From: Kitasatospora phosalacinea
Lineage (GTDB): Bacteria > Actinomycetota > Actinomycetes > Streptomycetales > Streptomycetaceae
DNA: 64,000 bases
Assembly (NCBI RefSeq): GCF_030268885.1
Contig: NZ_BSSA01000011.1
Span: 62,001-126,000, forward strand
Direction: 5' to 3'
Part shown: positions 1 through 6,162 of the stretch, in pieces
Numbering within the stretch: position 1 is the first letter of the stretch
Layout: every line of letters starts with the position of its first letter
Program-made: the position numbers and the translations under genes
Notes under the pieces: generated by a model
What the model was told of the DNA's origin: nothing
What the model saw: only the letters and a program-made list of their open reading frames with translations
Databases searched by the model: none

Positions 1-426
1 CCGGTCCAGCCCGTGCACGTCGCCGATCCGGACGTGGGTGCGCTGGGCGGTGGCCCCGTAGCCGAGCGAGGTCAGCGCGGACTCGGTGGCCCGGCGGACC
101 AGTTCGGCCGGGCCGTCCTCCTCGGCCGCGGGCGCCGCCGCGGCGAACGCGCTGTCGTAGTGCCCGTGCGGTTCGGCGGGGGCGGGCAGCAGCAGGTAGC
201 CGGACAGGTCGATCCGGGCGCCGGTGGTGACCGTCGGCTGTCCGGGCATCGCGGGCAGCGGCCCGAGGCTGCCGACCGTGCCGACGGCCTGGATCCGGTC
301 CCCGCTGGTCCGGACGTCCACCACCCGCCCGTCCAGCAACCGGGCCCCGGTGAGCAGCAGCACCGGCCCGTGTCCGAGCGGGTTGGCGGACGGCGGCGGC
401 TGGGCGCCCTCGCTGCGTTCGCTCAT
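1..426 (-). CDS. Amidohydrolase family protein, 5' part only
   Basis: The reading frame starts at an ATG on the minus strand (424-426) and stays open to the left edge, so only the first 142 residues are present. The N-terminal layout is that of cytosine deaminase-like amidohydrolases: a short beta-sandwich strand set (LLTGARLLDGRVVDV, then DRIQAVG), followed by the turn into the barrel, LLLPAPAEPHGHYDSAF. The H-G-H there fits the HxH metal pair of the superfamily. Such enzymes hydrolyse C-N bonds in cyclic amides or deaminate bases, but the substrate cannot be read from this fragment. The rest of the metal site lies outside the window. It is transcribed away from the tRNA genes. Confidence 0.75.
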   Translation of the reverse strand, partial: MSERSEGAQPPPSANPLGHGPVLLLTGARLLDGRVVDVRTSGDRIQAVGTVGSLGPLPAMPGQPTVTTGARIDLSGYLLLPAPAEPHGHYDSAFAAAAPAAEEDGPAELVRRATESALTSLGYGATAQRTHVRIGDVHGLDR

Positions 427-702
427 CGGCCCGCTCCTCCAGTCCCGTCGACCGCCCGGCGCCCCCCGGGGCCCGGTGCGGGGCGGCGGCCTGCGGCGCG
501 CCCGCGGGAGGTGGTCCGAGGCCGGGGGTCAGGTGAGAGATCACTGACGGTCGAGCCTAGGCCGCGGGCGGCCGGGACGGTCGGAGGCGGGGTGCCAGGA
601 CGTGTCGGGCGCGTTCCGGTTGCGGCGGGGGTCGAACGGGTGTCGGGTGACGGACCGTCAGTGCGGGCCCGCCGACCTGCGGAGATCCGCGGCGGATACG
701 GA
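427..702. other. Intergenic region upstream of tRNA-Thr
   Basis: The gap between the divergent amidohydrolase and tRNA-Thr. No convincing coding frame is present: the frames open here show no recognisable protein and lack ribosome sites. It must hold the promoter of the minus-strand amidohydrolase, but I could not identify one. The tRNA promoter is at its right end. Confidence 0.5.
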
Positions 703-732
703 TTTCACCTCTGGCCCGGAACCGTGTAATCT
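703..732 (+). promoter_or_regulatory. Candidate promoter of the tRNA-Thr/tRNA-Met unit
   Basis: TTTCAC (703-708) and TAATCT (727-732) are separated by 18 nt. The -10 ends 11 nt before the mature 5' end of tRNA-Thr, so transcription would start just upstream of the tRNA. The fit to the housekeeping sigma consensus is moderate. Confidence 0.5.
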
Positions 733-743
733 CTTCCTCGTTC

Positions 744-816
744 GCCCCTATAGCTCAGTCGGTAGAGCGTCTCCATGGTAAGGAGAAGGTCTGCGGTTCG
801 ATTCCGCATGGGGGCT
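744..816 (+). tRNA. tRNA-Thr (anticodon GGT)
   Basis: A 73-nt cloverleaf. The acceptor GCCCCTA pairs with TGGGGGC (one G-U), the D arm is GCTC...GAGC, and the anticodon stem TCTCC/GGAGA encloses loop ATGGTAA, which reads GGT. The T arm is TGCGG-TTCGATT-CCGCA. CCA is not encoded. The tRNA-Met gene follows after 42 nt, so the two are probably co-transcribed. Confidence 0.95.
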
Positions 817-858
817 CTGGTGAAAGGCTCCTCGCTCCGGCGGGGTTCCGATCATCAA

Positions 859-931
859 AGCGGTGTAGCTCAGTTGGTAGAGCAAGCGGCTCATAATCGC
901 TGTGTCACCGGTTCAAGTCCGGTCACCGCTA
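859..931 (+). tRNA. tRNA-Met (anticodon CAT)
   Basis: A 73-nt cloverleaf. The acceptor AGCGGTG pairs with CACCGCT, the anticodon stem AGCGG/TCGCT holds loop CTCATAA (anticodon CAT), and the T arm is ACCGG-TTCAAGT-CCGGT. The A1-T72 pair is normal for an elongator; an initiator tRNA would have a C1-A72 mismatch and three GC pairs in the anticodon stem, which are absent. It is therefore called elongator tRNA-Met. Confidence 0.92.
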
Positions 932-937
932 CCCCGC

Positions 938-972
938 GTAGTCGATCGGGGGGATGACTCCCGATCGGCTAC
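938..972 (+). terminator. Terminator-like hairpin after the tRNA pair, in front of rpmG
   Basis: GTAG-T-CGATCGGG (938-950) pairs with CCCGATCG-G-CTAC (960-972) around a 9-nt loop. A T-rich tract, TCTTGTCTGTGTTCTTATT, follows. This is closer to a classical intrinsic terminator than most in this window. It ends 42 nt before the rpmG start, so it could also attenuate read-through into rpmG. Confidence 0.6.
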
Positions 973-1014
973 TCTTGTCTGTGTTCTTATTCATTGTCCA
1001 AGGAAGGCACTCCC

Positions 1015-1179
1015 GTGGCTGCCACCGACGTCCGCCCGAAGATCACGCTGGCCTGCGTGGAGTGCAAGGAGCGGAACTACATCACCAAGAAGAACCGGCG
1101 CAACGACCCGGACCGTCTTGAGATGAAGAAGCACTGCCCGCGTTGCAACTCCCACACGGCGCACCGCGAAACCCGTTGA
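1015..1179 (+). CDS. rpmG: 50S ribosomal protein L33
   Basis: A 54-residue small basic protein of the large subunit, near the E-site side of the ribosome. Two CxxC pairs (CVEC near residue 16, CPRC near residue 40) form the zinc ribbon of the C+ type of L33, and the C-terminal HTAHRETR is typical of bacterial L33. The GTG start at 1015 is chosen because AGGAAGG (1001-1007) lies 7 nt upstream. An in-frame upstream ATG at 994 would add residues not seen in the family and would place the ribosome site inside the gene. A strong hairpin follows the stop. Streptomycetes commonly carry a second, zinc-free L33 elsewhere under zinc control. Confidence 0.96.
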   Translation: MAATDVRPKITLACVECKERNYITKKNRRNDPDRLEMKKHCPRCNSHTAHRETR

Positions 1180-1190
1180 CTTTGCCTCGT

Positions 1191-1228
1191 ACTCCAGGCC
1201 GCACCCCGTTCGGGGCGCGGCCTGGAGT
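1191..1228 (+). terminator. Terminator after rpmG
   Basis: ACTCCAGGCCGC (1191-1202) pairs perfectly with GCGGCCTGGAGT (1217-1228). An inner CCCC-GTTC-GGGG extends the hairpin. It is followed by TCGTTTCTG. Confidence 0.75.
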
Positions 1229-1273
1229 CGTTTCTGCATGACGGACCGGACGCACCACCAGAGGAGTTGCACC

Positions 1274-1735
1274 ATGCCACTCGACCCCTCGTTCATCGGG
1301 CGGACCTACCCGCCCACCGAGCCGTACGAGGTGGGCCGGGAGAAGATCCGCGAGTTCGCCGCCGCGATCGGTGACGCGAACCCGGCGTACACGGACGCGG
1401 AGGCCGCCAAGGCGCTGGGGCACCCGGACGTCATCGCCCCGCCGACCTTCCCCTTCATGCTGAGCTTCCGGGCCGCCGCGCAGGTGGTCAACGACCCCGA
1501 GCTCGGGCTCGACTACAGCCGGGTCGTGCACGGCGACCAGAAGTTCGCCTACACCCGCCCGGTGCGGGCGGGCGACCGGCTCTCCGTCACGGTCTCGATC
1601 GACGCGATCAAGTCGCTGGCGGGCAACGACGTGCTGACCGTCCGCGGCGAGGTCGAGGACGCCAGCGGCGAGCACGTGGTGACGTCGATCATGACGCTGG
1701 TGGCGCGTGCCGCCGACGAAGCCGGGGAGGAGTGA
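1274..1735 (+). CDS. MaoC-family dehydratase, N-terminal-domain type (HadA/HadC-like)
   Basis: A 153-residue single hot-dog fold protein of the FAS1_DH/UPF0336 group. In mycobacteria such proteins (HadA, HadC) pair with a catalytic MaoC subunit (HadB) to dehydrate 3-hydroxyacyl-ACP. Typical family features are the opening (FIGRTYPPTEPYEVGREKIREFA), the AIGDANPAYTD stretch near residue 30 and IAPPTFPFML near residue 55. This subunit lacks the MaoC D-x4-H catalytic pair, which is supplied by the next gene. The ATG at 1274 is preceded by GAGGAG at 1261. The stop overlaps the GTG of the next gene (GTGA), so the two are translationally coupled and probably form a heterodimer. The physiological substrate is not established by sequence. 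Confidence 0.85.
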   Translation: MPLDPSFIGRTYPPTEPYEVGREKIREFAAAIGDANPAYTDAEAAKALGHPDVIAPPTFPFMLSFRAAAQVVNDPELGLDYSRVVHGDQKFAYTRPVRAGDRLSVTVSIDAIKSLAGNDVLTVRGEVEDASGEHVVTSIMTLVARAADEAGEE

Positions 1736-2160
1736 CCGTGGCGGTCCGCTTTGACGAGGTCCAGGTCGGCACCGAGCTGCCGGCGCAGTCCTTCCCGGTG
1801 ACCCGGGCGACGCTGGTGCAGTACGCCGGCGCCTCGGGGGACTTCAACCCGATCCACTGGAACGAGAAGTTCGCCCTGGAGGTCGGCCTCCCGGACGTGA
1901 TCGCGCACGGCATGTTCACCATGGCCGAGGCCGCCCGGGTGGTGACCGACTGGGTCGGCGACCCGGCCGCGGTGGTCGAGTACGGCGTCCGCTTCACCAA
2001 GCCGGTGGTCGTGCCCAACGACGGCGTCGGCGCGACGATCGAGGTCACCGCGAAGGTGGCAGCGCTGCTGGAGGACAACCGGGTCCGGGTGGACCTGGTC
2101 GCGAGCAGCGCGGGGCAGAAGGTCCTGGGCATGGCCCGGGCCGTCGTCCGGCTGAGCTGA
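1732..2160 (+). CDS. MaoC-family dehydratase, catalytic subunit (HadB-like)
   Basis: A 142-residue hot-dog protein carrying the hydratase-2 motif: in ASGDFNPIHWNEKFA (near residues 33-47) D and H are the expected catalytic pair. It continues with GLPDVIAHGMFTMAEAARVV, as in R-specific enoyl hydratases. Together with the upstream gene it is expected to form a HadAB-like heterodimer acting on beta-hydroxyacyl thioesters. The GTG start at 1732 overlaps the upstream stop by 4 nt. A second in-frame GTG at 1738 is the alternative start, two codons shorter. A hairpin follows the gene. Confidence 0.88.
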   Translation: MTVAVRFDEVQVGTELPAQSFPVTRATLVQYAGASGDFNPIHWNEKFALEVGLPDVIAHGMFTMAEAARVVTDWVGDPAAVVEYGVRFTKPVVVPNDGVGATIEVTAKVAALLEDNRVRVDLVASSAGQKVLGMARAVVRLS

Positions 2161-2196
2161 GTCCGGTCGGCGGGCCGGTCCCGTCCGAGCTGGTGG

Positions 2197-2216
2197 GGGC
2201 CCCGGGAGCGGGGCCC
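2197..2216 (+). terminator. Hairpin after the MaoC pair
   Basis: GGGCCCCG / CGGGGCCC around a GGAG loop, placed 37 nt after the stop and before the regulator promoter. There is no U tract. Confidence 0.45.
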
Positions 2217-2236
2217 GCGCCAGGGGGGCTTGCAAA

Positions 2237-2252
2237 GTTATTGGCCAATCAC
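2237..2252. promoter_or_regulatory. Candidate TetR operator 1 (autoregulatory)
   Basis: GTTATTGGCCAATCAC is a near-perfect 16-nt palindrome (one mismatched pair). It lies just before the TetR gene, within AT-rich sequence that contrasts with its surroundings. The same site, with a different central dinucleotide, recurs upstream of the efflux gene. Confidence 0.7.
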
Positions 2253-2264
2253 TAATCTTTGGGT

Positions 2265-2849
2265 GTGGCCAGGAACAGCATGCGGATGTCCGCCGAGGAG
2301 CGGCGCGAGAGCGTCGTCCGGGCGGCCATGGTGGAGTTCGCCCGGGGCGGGTACCGGGGCACCTCCACCGAGGCGATCGCCCGCCGGGTGGGCGTCTCGC
2401 AGCCGTACCTGTTCCGGCTGTTCCCCAACAAGCAGGCGATCTTCGAGGCCGCGGCCGAGCACTGCATGGAGGAGACCTGGCGGGTCTTCGACCGGGCCTC
2501 GGAGGGGCTGACGGGGGACGCGGCCTGCGACGCGATGGGCGAGGCGTACCTGAACCTGGTCGAGGACCGGGAGCAGGTGATGATGCAGATGCAGATCTAC
2601 GTCTCGGTGTTCGCGGCGGAGTCGGCCGGGGACGGCGACATCGGCGAGACGGCGCGGGCGGGCTGGTCGCGGCTGTTCGAGCGGATCGAGGAGCGGATCG
2701 GGGACCGGACCCTGGCGACCGAGTTCATGGCGCACGGGATGCTGATCAACACCCTGGTGGCCCTGGGCTTCCCGTTCGAGCACGGGCTCTGGTCGGCGTT
2801 CGTGGAGCTCGGCGAGAAGCAGAGGCAGGCGCGGGCCGGGGAAGGCTGA
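2265..2849 (+). CDS. TetR-family transcriptional regulator
   Basis: A repressor of about 194 residues. The N-terminal helix-turn-helix is clear: RESVVRAAMVEFARGGYRGTS, then TEAIARRVGVSQPYLFRLF and the NKQAIF turn, which is the TetR_N signature. The C-terminal ligand domain is divergent, as usual. A GTG at 2265 is taken as the start. It would be nearly leaderless, just after the operator. An ATG at 2280 preceded by AGGA, and an ATG at 2286, are alternatives. A copy of the operator lies immediately upstream of this gene and another upstream of the following MFS transporter, so it most likely represses itself and the pump and is released by a pump substrate. Confidence 0.9.
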   Translation: MARNSMRMSAEERRESVVRAAMVEFARGGYRGTSTEAIARRVGVSQPYLFRLFPNKQAIFEAAAEHCMEETWRVFDRASEGLTGDAACDAMGEAYLNLVEDREQVMMQMQIYVSVFAAESAGDGDIGETARAGWSRLFERIEERIGDRTLATEFMAHGMLINTLVALGFPFEHGLWSAFVELGEKQRQARAGEG

Positions 2850-2895
2850 GGCGCTCCGCCGACGGTGGCGGGCGCCCTTTTTTCGGCCCACAAAA

Positions 2896-2911
2896 GTTAT
2901 TGATCAATCAC
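2896..2911. promoter_or_regulatory. Candidate TetR operator 2 (efflux gene)
   Basis: GTTATTGATCAATCAC matches operator 1 at 14 of 16 positions; the two differences are the central dinucleotide. It sits 20 nt before the start of the MFS gene, where a bound repressor would block transcription. Confidence 0.72.
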
Positions 2912-2930
2912 AACCTATGGGGGAAGCGAG

Positions 2931-4364
2931 ATGAACAGGCAAGCCGTCTGGACCCTGGTGGTCGTCAGCGTGGCCAGCTTCATGGCCGGACTCGACAACC
3001 TGGTGGTCACCACCGCACTGCCCGCGATCCGCGCCGACCTGGGCGGCGCGCTCGCCGACCTGGAGTGGACGGTCAGCGCGTACACCCTGACCTTCGCCGT
3101 CCTGCTGATGTTCGGCGCGGCCCTCGGCGACCGCTTCGGCCGCCGCCGGATGTTCCTCGGCGGGCTCGCGGTCTTCACCCTCGGCTCGGCGTCCGCCGCG
3201 CTGGCCCCGAGCATGGGGACGCTGATCGCCGCCCGCGCCGTCCAGGGCGTCGGCGCGGCCGTGATGATGCCGCTCACCCTCACCCTGCTGACCGTCGCGG
3301 TGCCCGCCGCCAGGCGCGGCATGGCGTTCGGCATCTGGTCCGGGGTCAGCGGGCTGGCCGTCGCCACCGGACCGCTGATCGGCGGCAGCCTCACCGAGCG
3401 GTTCTCCTGGCAGTGGATCTTCTGGGTGAACGTCCCGGTCGGCCTGCTCCTGCTGCCGCTGGCCCGCGCCGTGCTCGGCGAGAGCCGCGGCGAGAACCCC
3501 CGCCTCGACCTCCCCGGCACCCTGCTGGTCAGCGGCGGCCTCTTCGGCCTCGTCCTCGGCCTGGTCCGCGGCAACCCCGACGGCTGGACCCACCCGCTGG
3601 TGCTCGCCTCGCTGATCGGCGGCGCCCTGCTGCTGGCCGCCTTCGTCGGGTACGAGGCCCGCTTCGCGAAGCGGCCGATGCTGCCGATGCGGCTGTTCCG
3701 CAGCCGGGCGTTCAGCGCCGTCAACGCGGCCAGCCTGCTGATGTTCCTCGGCATGTTCGGCTCGATCTTCCTGATCAGCCAGTACTTCCAGGGCGTCAAC
3801 GGCTACACCGCCGAACAGGCCGGCGTCCGGATGCTCCCGTGGACCGCCATGCCGCTGCTGGTCGCCCCGGTCGCCGGGATCCTCACCGACCGGATCGGCG
3901 GCCGCCCGATCGTCGTCACCGGACTCGTCCTGCAGGCCCTCGGCCTGCTCGGGCTGGCGCTGCTGGCCGAGCACTCCGCCGGGTACGGGCAGCAGGTCCC
4001 GGTCCTGATGGTCTGCGGCATCGGGATGTCCCTCTACTTCGCCCCCACCGCCAACCTGGTGATGGCCAGCGTCCGCCCCGCCGAACAGGGCATCGCCTCC
4101 GGGGCGAACAACGCCATGCGGGAGGTCGGCGGCGCCCTCGGCGTGGCCGTGCTCTCCGCGGTCTTCTCCGCCCGGGGCGGCTACGGCAGCACCGCGGCCT
4201 TCACCGACGGGCTCGTGCCCGCGATGGTCGTCGGCGCCCTCGCGGTCGGGGCCGGGGCGGTGGCCGCGGCGCTCGTCCCGCGGCGGCACGGCATGCGGAC
4301 GGCCGGGGCGGCCGGCCCGGAGACCGCGCCCGCCCCCGCGCCCGTTCCGGCCGGCCGGGCCTGA
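2931..4364 (+). CDS. MFS drug efflux transporter, DHA2 (14-TMS) family
   Basis: A 477-residue membrane protein of the EmrB/QacA type, proton-driven export. Visible motifs are FMAGLDNLVVTTALPAI in TM1 (motif D1), GAALGDRFGRRRMF between TM2 and TM3 (motif A) and GPLIGGSLTERFSWQWIF (motif C). About 14 hydrophobic segments can be counted, and the tail is a Pro/Ala-rich stretch. The ATG start has a GGGGGAAGCGAG ribosome site. The TetR gene upstream and its operator 20 nt before the start make substrate-inducible control likely. The next gene follows after 59 nt in the same direction and may share the transcript. The exported compound is unknown. Confidence 0.92.
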   Translation: MNRQAVWTLVVVSVASFMAGLDNLVVTTALPAIRADLGGALADLEWTVSAYTLTFAVLLMFGAALGDRFGRRRMFLGGLAVFTLGSASAALAPSMGTLIAARAVQGVGAAVMMPLTLTLLTVAVPAARRGMAFGIWSGVSGLAVATGPLIGGSLTERFSWQWIFWVNVPVGLLLLPLARAVLGESRGENPRLDLPGTLLVSGGLFGLVLGLVRGNPDGWTHPLVLASLIGGALLLAAFVGYEARFAKRPMLPMRLFRSRAFSAVNAASLLMFLGMFGSIFLISQYFQGVNGYTAEQAGVRMLPWTAMPLLVAPVAGILTDRIGGRPIVVTGLVLQALGLLGLALLAEHSAGYGQQVPVLMVCGIGMSLYFAPTANLVMASVRPAEQGIASGANNAMREVGGALGVAVLSAVFSARGGYGSTAAFTDGLVPAMVVGALAVGAGAVAAALVPRRHGMRTAGAAGPETAPAPAPVPAGRA

Positions 4365-4423
4365 GCGGCGGCCGACCACCCACCCACCCACCGACGGACG
4401 AGACGAACGAGGAGGAACCACCC

Positions 4424-4819
4424 GTGCTCGCGATGACGCTCCCCTGGGCCCCCGGTCCCGCCGCCCAGCAGCCCCCCGCCCGGCCCGTCGTGATGGCCGC
4501 CGAACTCAAGGTCCGCGGCCTGCGGCACGTCCCCGGCTTCCTGCGGCAGTCCCTGAAGGTCCGCGGCCGGGCCCGCCGCGCCCCCGGCGCCCTCGGCGTC
4601 ACCCTGCGGGCCGCACCGCTGGAGCGCACCTTCTGGGTGCTCTCCAGCTGGAGCGACCGGGAGGCGCTCGACGCCTTCGTCCGCTCCGGGACCCACCGGC
4701 GGGCGATGACCGCCCTGCGCCCCGCCATGGAGCACTCCGCGTTCGCCACCTGGGACGCGGAGGGTGCGGCGGAGCCGGGGTGGGACGAGGCGCGACGGCG
4801 CCTCGCGGCGAGCCGGTAG
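4424..4819 (+). CDS. DUF3291 / antibiotic-monooxygenase-like small protein
   Basis: A 131-residue soluble protein, start GTG at 4424 with GAGGAGG about 8 nt upstream. The central part (VVMAAELKVRGLRHVPGFLRQ, then APGALGVTLRAAPLERTFWVLSSWSDREALDAFVRS) resembles the DUF3291 or dimeric alpha-beta barrel group, in which small quinol- or haem-processing enzymes occur. The closing stretch, MRPAMEHSAFATWD-like, is also usual in these proteins. It lies 59 nt behind the efflux gene and is probably in the TetR-controlled unit. A role in modifying the compound that the pump exports is possible but is inference. Copy A of the 139-nt repeat begins 13 nt after the stop. Confidence 0.7.
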   Translation: MLAMTLPWAPGPAAQQPPARPVVMAAELKVRGLRHVPGFLRQSLKVRGRARRAPGALGVTLRAAPLERTFWVLSSWSDREALDAFVRSGTHRRAMTALRPAMEHSAFATWDAEGAAEPGWDEARRRLAASR

Positions 4820-4832
4820 CGCCGTCGGGGGC

Positions 4833-4971
4833 CGGGGAACGGCGGGCCCGGGGCCGCCGGCGGTGCGGTGCCGGTGCGTGCGATGGCTTCGGGTTCTGTC
4901 ACCCCGGCCCGAAGCAGCACGGACACTCCGGTGGGCTCCGGCCGTCAGCAGCTCGGGCTCGCCGTTCCCCG
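4833..4971. repeat. Dispersed 139-nt element with terminal inverted repeats, copy A
   Basis: Begins with CGGGGAACGGCGGGCCCG and ends with CGGGCTCGCCGTTCCCCG, so the ends are inverted repeats matching at 17 of 18 positions. The same 139-nt unit recurs at 31716-31854 without gaps, with about 17 substitutions by eye. No protein of its own is credible. It lies just after the stop of the DUF3291-like gene and 75 nt before murB. It could be a MITE-like mobile repeat or a structured 3'-end element. Confidence 0.8.
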
Positions 4972-5034
4972 AGCCCCTGAACGCGCGCCCGCCGGGCGCC
5001 CGGTCGCGCACCCGCCGTCCCTCCCGGGCTGCTT

Positions 5035-5040
5035 TAGGCT
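5035..5040 (+). promoter_or_regulatory. Candidate -10 of murB (leaderless)
   Basis: TAGGCT sits 6 nt before the murB GTG, the same hexamer as in the rplJ promoter. No ribosome site is seen between it and the start, which suggests a leaderless mRNA. No good -35 was found. Confidence 0.4.
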
Positions 5041-5046
5041 GGGGCG

Positions 5047-6087
5047 GTGATCGAGGAGATGGACGCGCCGCTGGCCCCGTTGACGACGCTGCGGTTGGGC
5101 GGCCCGGCCCGGCGGCTGGTGACGGCGCAGACGGACGCCGAGGTGGTGGCCGCGGTGCGGGCGGCGGACGCGGCGGGGGAGCCGCTGCTGGTGCTGGGCG
5201 GCGGGTCGAACCTGGTGATCGCGGATGCCGGCTTCCCCGGGACGGTGCTGCGGATCGCCACCGAGGGCTACGCGCTGGACGGCACGCTGCTGGAGCTCGC
5301 GGCCGGCGAGGTCTGGTCGGACGCGGTGGCCCGCACCGTCGCCGCCGGGCTGGCCGGGATCGAGTTCCTGGCCGGGATCCCCGGCTCGGCCGGCGCGACG
5401 CCGGTGCAGAACGTGGGCGCGTACGGGCAGGAGGTCGCCGAGAGCATCACCGAGGTGGTCGCGTACGACCGCCTGCTCGGCGAGACCGTCACGCTGGCCA
5501 ACGAGGACTGCGCCTTCTCCTACCGGCACAGCCGCTTCAAGGCCGACCCGGACCGGTACGTGGTGCTGCGGGTGTGGTTCCGGCTCGCGGACGAGGGCGG
5601 GCTGTCCTCGCCGGTGAAGTACGCCGAGGTGGCCCGTTCGATGGGCGTCGAGCCGGGGCAGCGGGTGAAGCTGGGGGACGCCCACGCCGAGGTGCTGCGG
5701 CTGCGCGCGGGCAAGGGCATGGTGCTGGACGCGGCCGACCACGACACCTGGTCGGCGGGCTCGTTCTTCACCAACCCGGTCCTGTCGGACGACCAGTTCG
5801 CCGCGTTCACCGCCCGGCTGGGCGGACTGCGGGCGCCCGCCTACCCGGCGGGCGAGGGCCGCACCAAGACCTCCGCGGCCTGGCTGATCGACAACGCGGG
5901 CTTCCGCAAGGGCCACGGCAGCGGCCCGGCGACGCTCTCCACCAAGCACACCCTCGCCCTGACCAACCGCGGCTCGGCCACCACCGAGGACCTGCTCGCG
6001 CTGGCCCGCGAGGTGCGCGACGGGGTGCGCGCGGCGTTCGGGGTGGAGCTGGTGAACGAGCCGGTGATGGTGGGCGTCAGCCTCTGA
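5047..6087 (+). CDS. murB: UDP-N-acetylenolpyruvoylglucosamine reductase
   Basis: A 346-residue FAD enzyme of peptidoglycan precursor synthesis in the cytoplasm; it reduces UDP-GlcNAc-enolpyruvate to UDP-MurNAc with NADPH. FAD-domain signatures are LVLGGGSNLVIAD (48-60) and AGIPGSAGATPVQNVGAYGQE (109-129). The catalytic serine is in SAGSFFTNPV (Ser239), and the substrate-binding C-terminal domain has AAWLIDNAGFRKG. Length and organisation match the E. coli-type (type I) enzyme. The GTG start at 5047 lies a few bases after a TAGGCT -10-like hexamer with no Shine-Dalgarno sequence. A perfect 14-bp hairpin follows the stop. Confidence 0.96.
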   Translation: MIEEMDAPLAPLTTLRLGGPARRLVTAQTDAEVVAAVRAADAAGEPLLVLGGGSNLVIADAGFPGTVLRIATEGYALDGTLLELAAGEVWSDAVARTVAAGLAGIEFLAGIPGSAGATPVQNVGAYGQEVAESITEVVAYDRLLGETVTLANEDCAFSYRHSRFKADPDRYVVLRVWFRLADEGGLSSPVKYAEVARSMGVEPGQRVKLGDAHAEVLRLRAGKGMVLDAADHDTWSAGSFFTNPVLSDDQFAAFTARLGGLRAPAYPAGEGRTKTSAAWLIDNAGFRKGHGSGPATLSTKHTLALTNRGSATTEDLLALAREVRDGVRAAFGVELVNEPVMVGVSL

Positions 6088-6091
6088 AGCG

Positions 6092-6122
6092 GCGGGTACT
6101 CAGCCATCGGCTGAGTACCCGC
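6092..6122. repeat. Perfect inverted repeat between murB and a membrane gene
   Basis: GCGGGTACTCAGCC, loop ATC, GGCTGAGTACCCGC: a perfect 14-bp stem with a 3-nt loop, 4 nt after the murB stop. It may terminate murB or act as an operator for the following gene, whose start is 41 nt downstream. Confidence 0.75.
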
Positions 6123-6162
6123 ACGCTGTCCGGACGCGCCCCGGGCGCGGGACGCTCCACCC

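Noticed and set aside
4376-4391. CCAC-type tandem repeat upstream of the DUF3291-like gene
   Set aside because: A short run of four units in GC-rich spacer DNA. No functional claim can be supported.
2900-4423. Open frame across the MFS gene continuing into the DUF3291-like gene
   Set aside because: The N-terminal part is Arg/Pro-rich out-of-frame reading of the transporter. Only the last 131 residues, from the GTG at 4424, form a plausible protein with a ribosome site.
4868-5050. Small open frames inside repeat copy A (and similar ones in copy B)
   Set aside because: Similar peptides occur in both copies only because the DNA is repeated. Substitutions between copies do not favour codon third positions, and ribosome sites are lacking.
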